This document shows positions 20,875 to 28,642 of a DNA stretch of 46,348 nucleotides, one piece after another (positions within the stretch are counted from its first letter, which is position 1; each line of letters starts with the position of its first letter). The position numbers and the translations under genes are program-made. Source of the stretch: an uncultured Paracoccus sp. (GTDB taxonomy: Bacteria; Pseudomonadota; Alphaproteobacteria; Rhodobacterales; Rhodobacteraceae); contig CAKTBJ010000024.1 in the NCBI GenBank assembly GCA_934533075.1, positions 1 through 46,348 on the forward strand. The letters are read 5' to 3'. The notes beneath the pieces are model-generated. The model searched no databases. It had not been told where the DNA came from and saw nothing but the letters and a program-made list of their open reading frames with translations.

Positions 20875-21999
20875 TTGCGTGGGGTCGAAATCGTAGATCC
20901 AGCCAAAGCGGCGATAGATCGCCGCCGGCGTCAGTGCCGAGGCCGTGCGCAGCAGCCCATGCGCCAGCGGCCGGGCCAGCCCGGTCAGGTGATAGTTGCG
21001 GCCATTGGCATTCGCCATCTCGACGATGCGCCTTGCGCGGGGGGCGCGCAGCGCCTCGTAGCGGGCCAGTGCCCGGCCCTGGTCGGCATCCGCGTCGAGG
21101 CAGGCGGCCAGCATCCAGGCATCTTCCATCGCCATGCAGGCACCTTGCGCCATGAAGGGCAGGGTGGGATGCGCCGCATCGCCCAGGATCGCGTGGCGCC
21201 CGTCCTGCCAGCACGCGGCGACGGGATGGCGGAACAGGCCCCAGATGCCGACGGCCTCGACCTGCGCCAGCCAGTCGCGCACCGGGGGGGCAAAGGCGAG
21301 GAAGTCGCGCCGCAGCCCGTCCGGGTCGCCGCGATGCGACCAGCCTTCATGCGGCCAGTCCGGGCGCTCGACCACGGCGACGATGTTGCGGATGCCGCCG
21401 CCCAGCGGATAGCTGACCAGATGCCGGCCCGGACCCATGAACAGGTCGGCCCAGGGTGCGGCGTCGTCGGGGCAGGGGATCAGCGCCCGCCATGCGGTTT
21501 GCCCGGTGAAGAAGGGCTTTGCGGCGCCGTTCAGGTGCTGGCGCAGGACCGAATGCAGCCCGTCGGCGCCGATGACCAGATCGCCATCCGGCAGGGTCCC
21601 GGCGGTGACGGCCTCGCCCAGATGAATGGCAACCCCGGCGGCGCGGGCCTCGGCCTCCAGCATCTCGACCAGCCGGGCGCGGTGGACGGTGCGGAAGGGC
21701 GCGCCGGGGCGCAGGCGGCGCCAGTCCAGCCGCGCCACCGCCCCGCCGCCGGCATTCCACATCCGCAACCCGTGCGAGCGCGGCGCGATGGCCTCCAGCG
21801 CCGCATCGAGGCCCAGCGCCGACAGCACCCGCCCGGCATTGGGGCTGATCTGGATGCCGGCACCGACCTCGCGCAGGCCGGCGGCCTTCTCAAGGATGGC
21901 AACCTCGGCGCCGCGGCGGGCCAGCGCCAGCGCGGCGGTCAGCCCGCCGATGCCGGCGCCGACGATGCGGACCTTGCGGCCCTGCAAGGCCCCGGTCAT
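20872..21999 (-). CDS. FAD-dependent aromatic-type monooxygenase
   Basis: A 375-residue flavoprotein hydroxylase of the UbiH/salicylate hydroxylase group. The FAD-binding GAGIGGLTAALALARRG is near the N-terminus, the second FAD motif GADGLHSVLR is central and GDAAHPTLPFMAQGACMAME is the C-terminal FAD/ribityl motif. ATG 21999 overlaps the upstream DJ-1-type stop by four bases. The substrate is unknown. Ubiquinone hydroxylase is less likely because the sequence is closer to the salicylate 1-monooxygenase type and no ubi genes are near. Confidence 0.88.
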   Translation of the reverse strand: MTGALQGRKVRIVGAGIGGLTAALALARRGAEVAILEKAAGLREVGAGIQISPNAGRVLSALGLDAALEAIAPRSHGLRMWNAGGGAVARLDWRRLRPGAPFRTVHRARLVEMLEAEARAAGVAIHLGEAVTAGTLPDGDLVIGADGLHSVLRQHLNGAAKPFFTGQTAWRALIPCPDDAAPWADLFMGPGRHLVSYPLGGGIRNIVAVVERPDWPHEGWSHRGDPDGLRRDFLAFAPPVRDWLAQVEAVGIWGLFRHPVAACWQDGRHAILGDAAHPTLPFMAQGACMAMEDAWMLAACLDADADQGRALARYEALRAPRARRIVEMANANGRNYHLTGLARPLAHGLLRTASALTPAAIYRRFGWIYDFDPTQ

Positions 22000-22568
22000 C
22001 GGTGCTCGGCCCCCGCCATCCGGAGGAACTGCGCCAGCTTGTCCTCGCCCAGCCCGGCGGCGCGCAGGACCTCGGCCGCGAAGGTGACGGGCGCGGTGCC
22101 GGGGGCGGAGATCACGCCGCCATCCGCCACCGCCTGCGGCTGGTCGCGGTAATCGGCGGCTGCGGTATAGTCGGGCAGGAAATGCCGCAGGAAGTCGAGG
22201 CTGTTTGAGGTATGCGCCCGACCGTCCAGCAGCCCGGCGCGGCCAAGCGCCAGGGTCCCGGCGCAGATGCCGGCGACGGCCTGCCCGCGCCCATGCGCCG
22301 CGCGCAGCAGGTCGGACAGGTCCGGCGCCTCGGGCGTGGTCCAGCCCTCGCTGCCGCACAGCACGACCACCTCGTCGCCCTGAACCGCCACATCCGGCAA
22401 CCCGCAGACCCGCAGCCCGCCGATCGAGGTCACATCGCCCCCGCCCGGCGTGGCATGGCGCACCGCCAGCCCATAGAAATCCCGCCCGATGGCCGAGATC
22501 AGCGGCGTCTCCCAATCGGCAAAACCGTCGATCAGCACGATCAGCACCGGCTTCAAGGCGTCGCTCAT
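21996..22568 (-). CDS. DJ-1/PfpI family protein
   Basis: A 190-residue glutamine-amidotransferase-like protein. The nucleophile elbow GICAGTLALGRAGLLDGRAH carries the conserved cysteine, and the N-terminal VLIVLIDGFADWETP supplies the family acidic residue. Members include deglycase/glyoxalase-like enzymes, isonitrile hydratases and stress proteins. AGGGAGGGAAGG precedes ATG 22568. It is translationally coupled to the FAD monooxygenase, which suggests a shared small-molecule detoxification or catabolic task; this is inference. Confidence 0.87.
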   Translation of the reverse strand: MSDALKPVLIVLIDGFADWETPLISAIGRDFYGLAVRHATPGGGDVTSIGGLRVCGLPDVAVQGDEVVVLCGSEGWTTPEAPDLSDLLRAAHGRGQAVAGICAGTLALGRAGLLDGRAHTSNSLDFLRHFLPDYTAAADYRDQPQAVADGGVISAPGTAPVTFAAEVLRAAGLGEDKLAQFLRMAGAEHR

Positions 22569-22607
22569 GTCCTTCCCTCCCTGTCCAGGCGGGCCGGCGG
22601 CGCCGCC

Positions 22608-23030
22608 TCAGTCGTCGCGATGCACGCGCTCGCGCCGCTCGTGGCGCTCCTGCGCCTCCAGCGTCATGGTGGCGATGGGGCGGGCATCCAGCCGGCGCAG
22701 GCTGATCGGCTCGCCCGTGACTTCGCAATAGCCGAATTCGCCGGTCTCGATGCGCCGCAGGGCCGAGTCGATCTTGGCGACCAGCTTGCGCTGGCGGTCG
22801 CGGGTGCGCAACTCGATGGCGCGGTCGGTTTCCTCGCTGGCGCGGTCGGCGATGTCGGGCACGTTGCGCGCGCTGTCCTGCAAGCCTTCCAGCGTTTCCG
22901 CCGACTGTTCCAGAAGCTCGTGCTTCCATGCCTTCAGCTTGCGCCGGAAATATTCGAGCTGACGCTCGTTCATGAAAGGCTCGTCCTCCGCGGGACGGTA
23001 ATCGTCGGGCAGGAAGGTCTGCGATTTCAT
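22608..23030 (-). CDS. dksA: DksA-type RNA polymerase-binding factor with degenerate zinc finger
   Basis: Secondary-channel regulator that, with ppGpp, adjusts transcription of rRNA and biosynthetic genes. The 140 residues have the long coiled coil with the tip motif DIADRASEE (Asp and Ala at the tip conserved). The zinc-finger region reads YCEVTGEPISLRRLDARP, so only Cys102 of the four classical cysteines is left; the others are Thr105, Thr123 and Ala126 by alignment to E. coli DksA. As I recall, DksA of Rhodobacter sphaeroides is similarly non-canonical. GGAGGA lies just before ATG 23030. Confidence 0.93.
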   Translation of the reverse strand: MKSQTFLPDDYRPAEDEPFMNERQLEYFRRKLKAWKHELLEQSAETLEGLQDSARNVPDIADRASEETDRAIELRTRDRQRKLVAKIDSALRRIETGEFGYCEVTGEPISLRRLDARPIATMTLEAQERHERRERVHRDD

Positions 23031-23180
23031 GTGGTCCTCCGCTGGACCGGGAGGGTGGATTTCCCGGCTCTCGCGCGGCTGCCATAGGGCATTGCGCGGC
23101 ACTTGTCACTAGGGCGCCTGCTTGCGGTGCCGGTCCGCGCGGCCTAGAAGCGGGCCGATGCCGTGACGAGGGGACCTGCG

Positions 23181-24020
23181 ATGCAATTCCGATCCACGAC
23201 CAGCTATGTCGCGCCGCCCGATCTGGCGGTCGCCGTGAACGCCGCCGTCACGCTGGAACGCCCGCTGCTGGTCAAGGGCGAGCCGGGGACCGGCAAGACC
23301 GAACTGGCGCGGCAGGTGGCCGAGAGCCTCGGCCTGCCGATGATCGAGTGGAACGTGAAATCCACCACCAAGGCCCAGCAGGGGCTTTACGAATACGATG
23401 CCGTGTCGCGCCTGCGCGACAGCCAGCTGGGCGATGCGCGCGTGCATGACGTGGCCAAATATATCCGCAAGGGCAAGCTGTGGCAGGCCTTCGAGGCGCC
23501 GGGCAAGGTGGTGCTGCTGATCGACGAGATCGACAAGGCCGATATCGAATTCCCCAACGACCTGCTTCAGGAACTGGACCGGATGGAGTTCCACGTCTAC
23601 GAGACCGGCGAGACGGTGCGGGCGATCCACCGGCCGGTGGTCATCATCACCTCGAACAACGAGAAGGAACTGCCCGACGCCTTCCTGCGCCGCTGCTTCT
23701 TCCACTATATCCGCTTCCCCGAGCCGGAGGTGATGCGCCAGATCGTGCAGGTGCATTTCCCGGACCTGAAGCCGCGCGTGCTGGAGGCGGCGCTGACCCG
23801 ATTCTTCGAGACCCGCGAGGTGCCGGGGCTGAAGAAGAAGCCCTCGACCAGCGAGCTTCTGGACTGGCTGAAGCTGATCCTGGCCGAGGATCTCTCGCCC
23901 GAGGATCTGGCCCGCGATCCCGCGACGATGCTGCCCAGGCTGCACGGGGCCTTGCTGAAGAACGAGCAGGACGTGGCCCTGTTCGAGCGCCTGGCCTTCA
24001 TGGCGCGGCGGCAGCGGTAG
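23181..24020 (+). CDS. MoxR-type AAA+ ATPase
   Basis: A 279-residue AAA+ ATPase. Walker A is GEPGTGKT, Walker B VVLLIDEIDKAD, sensor-1 region VVIITSNNEKELPDAFLRRC. It resembles the MoxR/CoxD branch that helps mature metal enzymes or assemble complexes together with a von Willebrand factor A (VWA) protein. In relatives a VWA (CoxE-like) gene usually follows. Here the next 503 bp hold no gene, so the partner must be elsewhere or lost. ATG 23181 (MQFRSTTSY) has GAGGGG upstream; an in-frame start at 23163 is less likely. Confidence 0.88.
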   Translation: MQFRSTTSYVAPPDLAVAVNAAVTLERPLLVKGEPGTGKTELARQVAESLGLPMIEWNVKSTTKAQQGLYEYDAVSRLRDSQLGDARVHDVAKYIRKGKLWQAFEAPGKVVLLIDEIDKADIEFPNDLLQELDRMEFHVYETGETVRAIHRPVVIITSNNEKELPDAFLRRCFFHYIRFPEPEVMRQIVQVHFPDLKPRVLEAALTRFFETREVPGLKKKPSTSELLDWLKLILAEDLSPEDLARDPATMLPRLHGALLKNEQDVALFERLAFMARRQR

Positions 24021-24523
24021 AGGGCGGACGAGGGGGTAGGCTGCCCGAAGCCCGGCCGTGCGGCTGGCAAGGGGGGAAGGGTTGCCCAAGGGGCAACCCT
24101 GCGCTGCCGCCCGGCCGTGGGGCGTGCATTGCCCGCGCCATTGCTGTCGTGAGGCGGGTTGCCGGAACTCTGGCCGAAGGGCGGCCGCGGGGCATGGCCC
24201 CTGGATCGTGGCCGACTGCCCGCATGCGCCGCTTCCTGCGCGGGGCGGTTGCCGGTGGCGGTGGCCCGAATGCCGATAGGCCGGTTGCGGAAGGGGGTGC
24301 TCTCAAGCCCCTTTCGGCCACCGGGGGCATGTGCTTGCCCGCGCCGCTGCTTCGGTGAGGCCATCCCTTGCGGGCCGGTCCGCCATGCCCTCGCGACCCC
24401 GCATCATGGAGCGGAACGCGCCAACCCGGAGCGGTGGCGCAGGCCGGGCCTGTCCCGTGTCGGGTCCCTTGCCGCCGCCCGCCGACCGGGGCATCCTGTC
24501 GCGGCAGCGACAAAGGGGCAGAC
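24021..24523. other. Gene-free GC-rich interval with degenerate palindromes
   Basis: No frame on either strand looks like a protein. It holds a perfect hairpin (24078-24087 with 24091-24100, stem AGGGTTGCCC, loop of three) that could end the MoxR transcript, and two partly matching segments (24119-24155 and 24323-24360) built on GGGGC..TTGCCCGCGCC followed by GCTG/GCTT..GTGAGGC. These look like worn copies of the sharper palindromes at 25.0-25.35 kb. Confidence 0.5.
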
Positions 24524-24982
24524 ATGGCCGATTCCGTCACCATCCGCGCGATCGCGCCGGCCGACAAGCCGGGCTGGCAACCGCTCTACGAGGGCTATCA
24601 GCTTTATTACGAGCGCCCGGACCTGCCGCAGGATTTCTATGACGCGGCCTTCGCGCGGCTGGTCTCCGGCGATCCGGGCGATTTCCACGGGCTGGTGGCC
24701 GAGGGCGCGGATGGCCGCCTGCTGGGGCTGGTGCATTACGTCTTTCACCCGCATCTGTGGCGGCCCGAAGGCGTGTGCTATCTGATGGACCTGTTCACCG
24801 ATCCCGCCGCGCGCGGGCAGGGCGTCGGACGCAAGCTGATCGAGGCCGTCTATGCGGCGGCCGATGCGGCCGGGGTGCCCTCGGTCTATTGGCTGACGCA
24901 GGAATTCAACTATGCCGGCCGGGCGCTTTACGACAAGGTGGCCACACGGACGCCCTTCATCCGCTATATCCGGCCGCTTTGA
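24524..24982 (+). CDS. GNAT family N-acetyltransferase
   Basis: A 152-residue acetyltransferase. The acetyl-CoA pyrophosphate loop is DPAARGQGVGRKLIE (RGQGVG), preceded by the strand VCYLMDLFTD and followed by VYWLTQEFNYAGRALYDKVA. It resembles small-substrate GNAT proteins (polyamine/diamine or amino-acid acetylase type), but the substrate cannot be set. AAGGGG lies about 6 bases before ATG 24524. It stands alone between two gene-free repeat-bearing intervals. Confidence 0.88.
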   Translation: MADSVTIRAIAPADKPGWQPLYEGYQLYYERPDLPQDFYDAAFARLVSGDPGDFHGLVAEGADGRLLGLVHYVFHPHLWRPEGVCYLMDLFTDPAARGQGVGRKLIEAVYAAADAAGVPSVYWLTQEFNYAGRALYDKVATRTPFIRYIRPL

Positions 24983-25048
24983 GGCGGGGGGCAAGCCGCG
25001 CCCGATGCAGGGCGCGCATCGCCATGCACCCGAAGGCGGAACGGCGAT

Positions 25049-25149
25049 GGCGCATGTGAATGCACGCCCTGCGCCGGGGGGCGATCGGGGGACCAGACAT
25101 GCACCCGATGCGGGACAGGGCGGCCGCAGGGTGCGCGCTTGCACGCGCC
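25049..25149. repeat. REP/BIME-like unit, copy 2 (diverged)
   Basis: Palindrome GGCGCATG-tgaa-TGCACGCC at 25049-25069 and palindrome GGGTGCGCGCTTGCACGCGCC-type at 25129-25149 (arms GGTGCGCG / CACGCGCC), separated by about 59 bases that include GACATGCAC. It aligns over its length with the unit at 25257-25346. Confidence 0.65.
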
Positions 25150-25256
25150 ATCGGCAGAACCGGCGGCTTTGGGCGGGGGTGCAGTCGCGTCCGGGGCAGG
25201 GCGCGTGCGGCGCGTGCGGCACCATGTATCCGGCGGCGGGAGGGCGCGACGGCAAT

Positions 25257-25346
25257 GGTGCGTGTGAACACGCACCCTGCGCCGGGGTGTGGTCGGGGTT
25301 CCCCGACATGCATCTGGCGACCGTAGGGTGCGTGCTTGCACGCACC
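25257..25346. repeat. REP/BIME-like unit, copy 1 (sharp)
   Basis: Two near-perfect palindromes, GGTGCGTG-tgaa-CACGCACC (25257-25276) and, after TAG, GGTGCGTG-cttg-CACGCACC (about 25327-25346), separated by a 50-base spacer containing CCCCGACATGCAT. It lies in the 426-bp gene-free interval 24983-25408, and the same palindrome recurs at 35156-35211. Confidence 0.75.
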
Positions 25347-25368
25347 GTTCCCCGAACCCGCGCAACGA

Positions 25369-25399
25369 AAAACCCCGGCGATCATTCCGCCGGGGTTTT
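25369..25399. terminator. Strong bidirectional terminator
   Basis: AAAACCCCGGCG and CGCCGGGGTTTT form a perfect 12-bp stem with a 7-base loop, with A and T runs giving U-tails both ways. It ends the long leftward TCA-cluster transcript after the transglycosylase gene, and could stop rightward reading from the GNAT gene. Confidence 0.9.
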
Positions 25400-25408
25400 C
25401 GTTTCCGA

Positions 25409-25915
25409 TCAGGCTTTCAGCCCGGTTTCCTTCAAAAGTCCCAGCCTTTTGGCCTCGTAGTAATAGCCGCGCGCATACCAGCCCACCGCCTTGTCGGGGT
25501 TGCCCTGCGAGACCAGCCAGGCCCCGCGCAGGTATTTCACGCCGTATTGCAGGTTGGCATCGGCATCCAGCAGCCCCTCGGGCGAGCCGCGATAGCCCAT
25601 CGTGCGCGCCGTCTGCGGCAGGATCTGCATCAGCCCATAGTAAGGACCGTTGCGGGCGCCGGGGCGGTGGCGGCTTTCGCGGATGATGACGCGATGCACC
25701 AGCCCGACCGGCACCCGGTGCTGCGCCGACCAGTGGTTGATGCGGCGGCGCAGTTCAGGCGTCTCGTTCGGGTAAAGCCCGTTCGCCCCCTGGCCGGGCG
25801 GCATCGGCGCGCCGCCCATGCCCCGCGGTTCCAGCAGGTTGTTGCGCCGGCCGCCGCAGCCGGCCAGCAGGCCGGTGGCCGCCAGCCCCAGCAGGAGATT
25901 GCGCCGCTCGATCAT
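25409..25915 (-). CDS. Lytic transglycosylase lipoprotein
   Basis: A 168-residue lipoprotein: MIERRNLLLGLAATGLLAGC is a signal peptide with a lipobox (Cys20). The SLT domain follows: LVHRVIIRESRHRPGARNGP with the catalytic Glu in RES, YYGLMQILPQTARTMGYRG, and DADANLQYGVKYLRGAW. It should cut peptidoglycan glycan strands at the inner face of the outer membrane. I chose ATG 25915 because it heads the lipoprotein signal. It is the last gene of the leftward cluster, 28 bp after lpdA. Confidence 0.9.
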   Translation of the reverse strand: MIERRNLLLGLAATGLLAGCGGRRNNLLEPRGMGGAPMPPGQGANGLYPNETPELRRRINHWSAQHRVPVGLVHRVIIRESRHRPGARNGPYYGLMQILPQTARTMGYRGSPEGLLDADANLQYGVKYLRGAWLVSQGNPDKAVGWYARGYYYEAKRLGLLKETGLKA

Positions 25916-25943
25916 CGTCCCATCCCTCGTTTCCGTTGTCGGT

Positions 25944-27338
25944 TCAGACGTGGATGGCGCCGTCGCCGCAGGCCAGCGCCGCCTCGCGCACCGCCTCCGA
26001 GCAGGTCGGATGCGCATGGCAGGTCAGCGCGATGTCCTGCGCCGAGGCGCCGAATTCCATCGCCACGCAGACCTCGTGGATCATCTCGCCGGCATTCGGG
26101 CCGATGATGTGGCAGCCCAGCACGCGGTCGGTTTCGGCATCCGCGATCAGCTTGACGAAGCCCTCGGCCTGGAACAGGGCCTTGGCGCGGGCATTGCCCA
26201 TGAAGGGGAACTTGCCGACCTTGACCTTGCGGCCGGTGGCCTTGGCGGCCTCCTCGGTCAGGCCGACGCTGGCCACCTCGGGCGTGGTGTAGATCACGCC
26301 GGGGATCACGTCATAGTTCACATGCCCATGCTTGCCGGCGACGACCTCGGCCACGGCCATGCCCTCGTCCTCGGCCTTGTGGGCCAGCATCGGGCCGGGC
26401 ACCGCGTCGCCGATGGCGTAGATGCCGGGCACGCTGGTCCGCCAATGGTCGTCCACCTGCACGAAGCCGCGATCGGTCAGCGCCACGCCCAGCGCGTCCA
26501 GCCCCAGCCCGGCCAGATAGGGCCGCCGCCCGGTGGCGACCAGCACCACCTCGGCCTCGATCTCATGCTTGCTGTCGTCCTTGCGCAGCGTGTATTTGAC
26601 CTCGGCCTTGCCCTTCTCGACCTCGACCTCCTGCACGGCGGCGCCGAGGATGAACTTCAGCCCCTGCTTGGCGAGGATGCGCTGGAACTGCTTCTGCACC
26701 TCGCCATCCATGCCGGGGGTGATGGCGTCCAGGAACTCGACCACCGTGACCTTGGCGCCGAGGCGGGCATAGACGGAACCCAGTTCCAGCCCGATGACGC
26801 CGGCGCCGATCACCACCATCGACTTGGGGATCTTCGGCAGGGCCAGCGCGCCGGTGGAATCGACCACCACGCCGCCGGCATTGTCCACCGTCACGCCCTT
26901 GAGGCTGGACGGCTCCGACCCGGTGGCGATGACGATGTTCTTCGCCTCGTGCACGGTGTCGCCGACCCTGACCTTGCCGGGCGCCTCGATCTCGCCCCAG
27001 CCCTTCAGCCAGTCGATCTTGTTCTTCTTGAACAGGAACTCGATGCCCTTGGTGTTGGTGGCCACCGTCTCGGCCTTGTAGCCCTGCATGGTCGCCCAAT
27101 CGACATCGACATGGGCGTTCATCAGGCCCATCTTCGCGAAATTCTCGTGCGTTTCATGCAGCATGTGGCTGGCATGCAGCAGCGCCTTCGACGGGATGCA
27201 GCCCACGTTCAGGCAGGTGCCGCCCAGGGTCTCGCGCCCCTCGACGCAGGCGACCTTCAGGCCCAGTTGCGCGGCGCGGATGGCGCAGACATAGCCGCCG
27301 GGGCCGGCGCCGATCACGATCAGATCGTAGGTGGACAT
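25944..27338 (-). CDS. lpdA: Dihydrolipoyl dehydrogenase (E3)
   Basis: Flavoprotein that re-oxidises the lipoyl groups of 2-oxo-acid dehydrogenase complexes with NAD. The 464 residues have the FAD site [10 protein letters not shown], the redox disulfide C42LNVGC47, the NAD site [17 protein letters not shown] and the C-terminal HAHPTCSE His-Glu pair. AAGGAG precedes ATG 27338. Its place in the cluster with sucA and sucB shows it serves the 2-oxoglutarate dehydrogenase complex; it may also serve others. Confidence 0.97.
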   Translation of the reverse strand: MSTYDLIVIGAGPGGYVCAIRAAQLGLKVACVEGRETLGGTCLNVGCIPSKALLHASHMLHETHENFAKMGLMNAHVDVDWATMQGYKAETVATNTKGIEFLFKKNKIDWLKGWGEIEAPGKVRVGDTVHEAKNIVIATGSEPSSLKGVTVDNAGGVVVDSTGALALPKIPKSMVVIGAGVIGLELGSVYARLGAKVTVVEFLDAITPGMDGEVQKQFQRILAKQGLKFILGAAVQEVEVEKGKAEVKYTLRKDDSKHEIEAEVVLVATGRRPYLAGLGLDALGVALTDRGFVQVDDHWRTSVPGIYAIGDAVPGPMLAHKAEDEGMAVAEVVAGKHGHVNYDVIPGVIYTTPEVASVGLTEEAAKATGRKVKVGKFPFMGNARAKALFQAEGFVKLIADAETDRVLGCHIIGPNAGEMIHEVCVAMEFGASAQDIALTCHAHPTCSEAVREAALACGDGAIHV

Positions 27339-27377
27339 TCGGGTCTCCTTCAACAGGCGCCGCCCGGCCGGGGCGGA

Positions 27378-27770
27378 TCAGGTCAACAGCGCGGTCAGGA
27401 TCATGGCCAGCGTCGCCACGAATCCCACCACCCAGATCAGCGAACGCCAGGGCGTCCAGCCGAAAGCATAGGCCGGCACATACAGGACGCGCGCGGCCAG
27501 ATAAAGCCATGCGCAACCCGCGGTCAGGCCCGAGGCGGCACCGGTCTGCACCACCAGCAGCACGGCGATGGTGAACAGCGCCAGAGCCTCGAAGTGATTG
27601 GCGACCGCGCGCCGCAGCCGTCCCGTCAGGGCCGAGAATTGCGGCTGATCGTCGCGGGGGCCGGCATTCCAGGCCGCGCCCACGTCGCGGTTCATCGCCG
27701 CCCCCGCCAGCCCGATCTGCACCGCCTGCAACAGGGCGGCCAGACCGAGCGCGGCGGTCTCGGCCGCCAT
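27378..27770 (-). CDS. MAPEG family membrane protein
   Basis: A 130-residue integral membrane protein with about four helices (for example LGLAALLQAVQIGLAGAA, LALFTIAVLLVVQ, WLYLAARVLYVPAYAFG, WVVGFVATLAMILTALL). The segment GRLRRAVANHFEALALF and YLAARVLYVPAY match the MAPEG superfamily (microsomal glutathione transferase/eicosanoid type), common inside Rhodobacterales TCA clusters. Its stop-start junction with the upstream gene is TGATG (one-base overlap), so it is translationally coupled. The substrate is unknown. Confidence 0.85.
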   Translation of the reverse strand: MAAETAALGLAALLQAVQIGLAGAAMNRDVGAAWNAGPRDDQPQFSALTGRLRRAVANHFEALALFTIAVLLVVQTGAASGLTAGCAWLYLAARVLYVPAYAFGWTPWRSLIWVVGFVATLAMILTALLT

Positions 27771-28027
27771 CAGGCGGTTTCCAGCAGATGCACCTCGGTG
27801 CCGGAGACGCCGGCCTGCGATTCGAACACCTTGCCCGCGCCGGTCAGGTAATCGCGCGAGGCGCCGGCGTTGCCGGTGGTGAACAGCGCCCAGACGCTGT
27901 TCGCGCCCTCGCGCCACAGTTGCAGCACGGTCAGGCCGGCATTGCCGCGATCCTCGGCATCGGCGTCGAAGGCGGCCTTGAACTGCGCATAGTCGGCAAT
28001 GCGGTAATGGACGAGAATCTGGGTCAT
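27770..28027 (-). CDS. Small ferredoxin-like fold protein, function unknown
   Basis: An 85-residue protein, MTQILVHYRIADYAQFKAAF at the start, with a beta-alpha-beta pattern like the dimeric alpha-beta barrel (antibiotic biosynthesis monooxygenase/EthD type) families. There is no catalytic residue I can identify. GAGGA lies upstream of ATG 28027. It is coupled to the MAPEG gene through TGATG and probably co-transcribed from the sucAB direction. Confidence 0.65.
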   Translation of the reverse strand: MTQILVHYRIADYAQFKAAFDADAEDRGNAGLTVLQLWREGANSVWALFTTGNAGASRDYLTGAGKVFESQAGVSGTEVHLLETA

Positions 28028-28133
28028 GCGTGGTTCCTCATCGAAGGGGCGGGTGCCCGGATCATGGCGCCAGACCGCGCCGGAAGTCATGCGAATCGAG
28101 CCGATCCGCAGGCGGGTTGCAACCCCCGCCGAT

Positions 28134-28589
28134 CTATCTCTCGGCCACCAGCTCGGGCATGGCGCCCAGGCGCAGGGCGGCGGCCAGCACGGCCTGCTCG
28201 CCCCTGGCCAAGGTGGCGACCTGCAAGCTGCGCACCTCGCATTGCAGATTGGGCACCGCATAGGCGTTCAGCGCCCGCAATTCGCTGGTGCGGCGGATAT
28301 TCGGGCCGATCTGGACATGCACCTGTCCCGCCAGCGAGGGCGCCATTGCCATCAGCCGGTCGGCGCGCTGCGCAGGCGTGCCGCCCGGCGCCTCCGGTGC
28401 GCAGGCGATGCCATAGGTATAGCGTTGCACGGAAGGCTCGGTGAAACTGCCGCCGGTGGTGCCTTTCTGGATCACCTCGCGGCTGCGCTCCAACGTGACG
28501 GAGGCCGTGCTGCTCAGACTGGGCAGCGGCTCGGGGCCGCAGGCAGCCAGCAGGGCAAGGGCGGTGAGGCCGATTGCGGTGAGACGCAT
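28134..28589 (-). CDS. Hypothetical lipoprotein
   Basis: A 151-residue protein. The signal MRLTAIGLTALALLAAC ends in a lipobox cysteine (Cys17), so it is a predicted lipoprotein. The mature part has two further cysteines (GIACAPEAPGG and NLQCEVRSL) that could form a periplasmic disulfide. No family recognised. AAGGA lies upstream of ATG 28589. It lies directly after sucB in the TCA cluster, separated from it by a hairpin. Confidence 0.75.
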   Translation of the reverse strand: MRLTAIGLTALALLAACGPEPLPSLSSTASVTLERSREVIQKGTTGGSFTEPSVQRYTYGIACAPEAPGGTPAQRADRLMAMAPSLAGQVHVQIGPNIRRTSELRALNAYAVPNLQCEVRSLQVATLARGEQAVLAAALRLGAMPELVAER

Positions 28590-28611
28590 CGCAGGTTCCT
28601 TTCGGGAAAGC

Positions 28612-28634
28612 GGGCGCGGCACCGGGCCGCGCCC
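28612..28634 (-). terminator. Hairpin after sucB
   Basis: A 9-bp stem GGGCGCGGC / GCCGCGCCC with a 5-base loop just after the sucB stop (28643). The minus-strand tail GCTTTCCC is weak in U, so it may only reduce read-through. Confidence 0.5.
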
Positions 28635-28642
28635 CTTTGCGA

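Noticed and set aside
18366..21155. A 929-codon open frame antisense to the ABC-F gene and running through ndk
   Set aside because: It crosses ndk in another frame and opposes a strongly recognisable gene; it has no family features.
24981..25408. Possible CRISPR array, because of repeated palindromes
   Set aside because: Only two or three diverged units with unequal spacers and strong internal palindromes; no cas genes.
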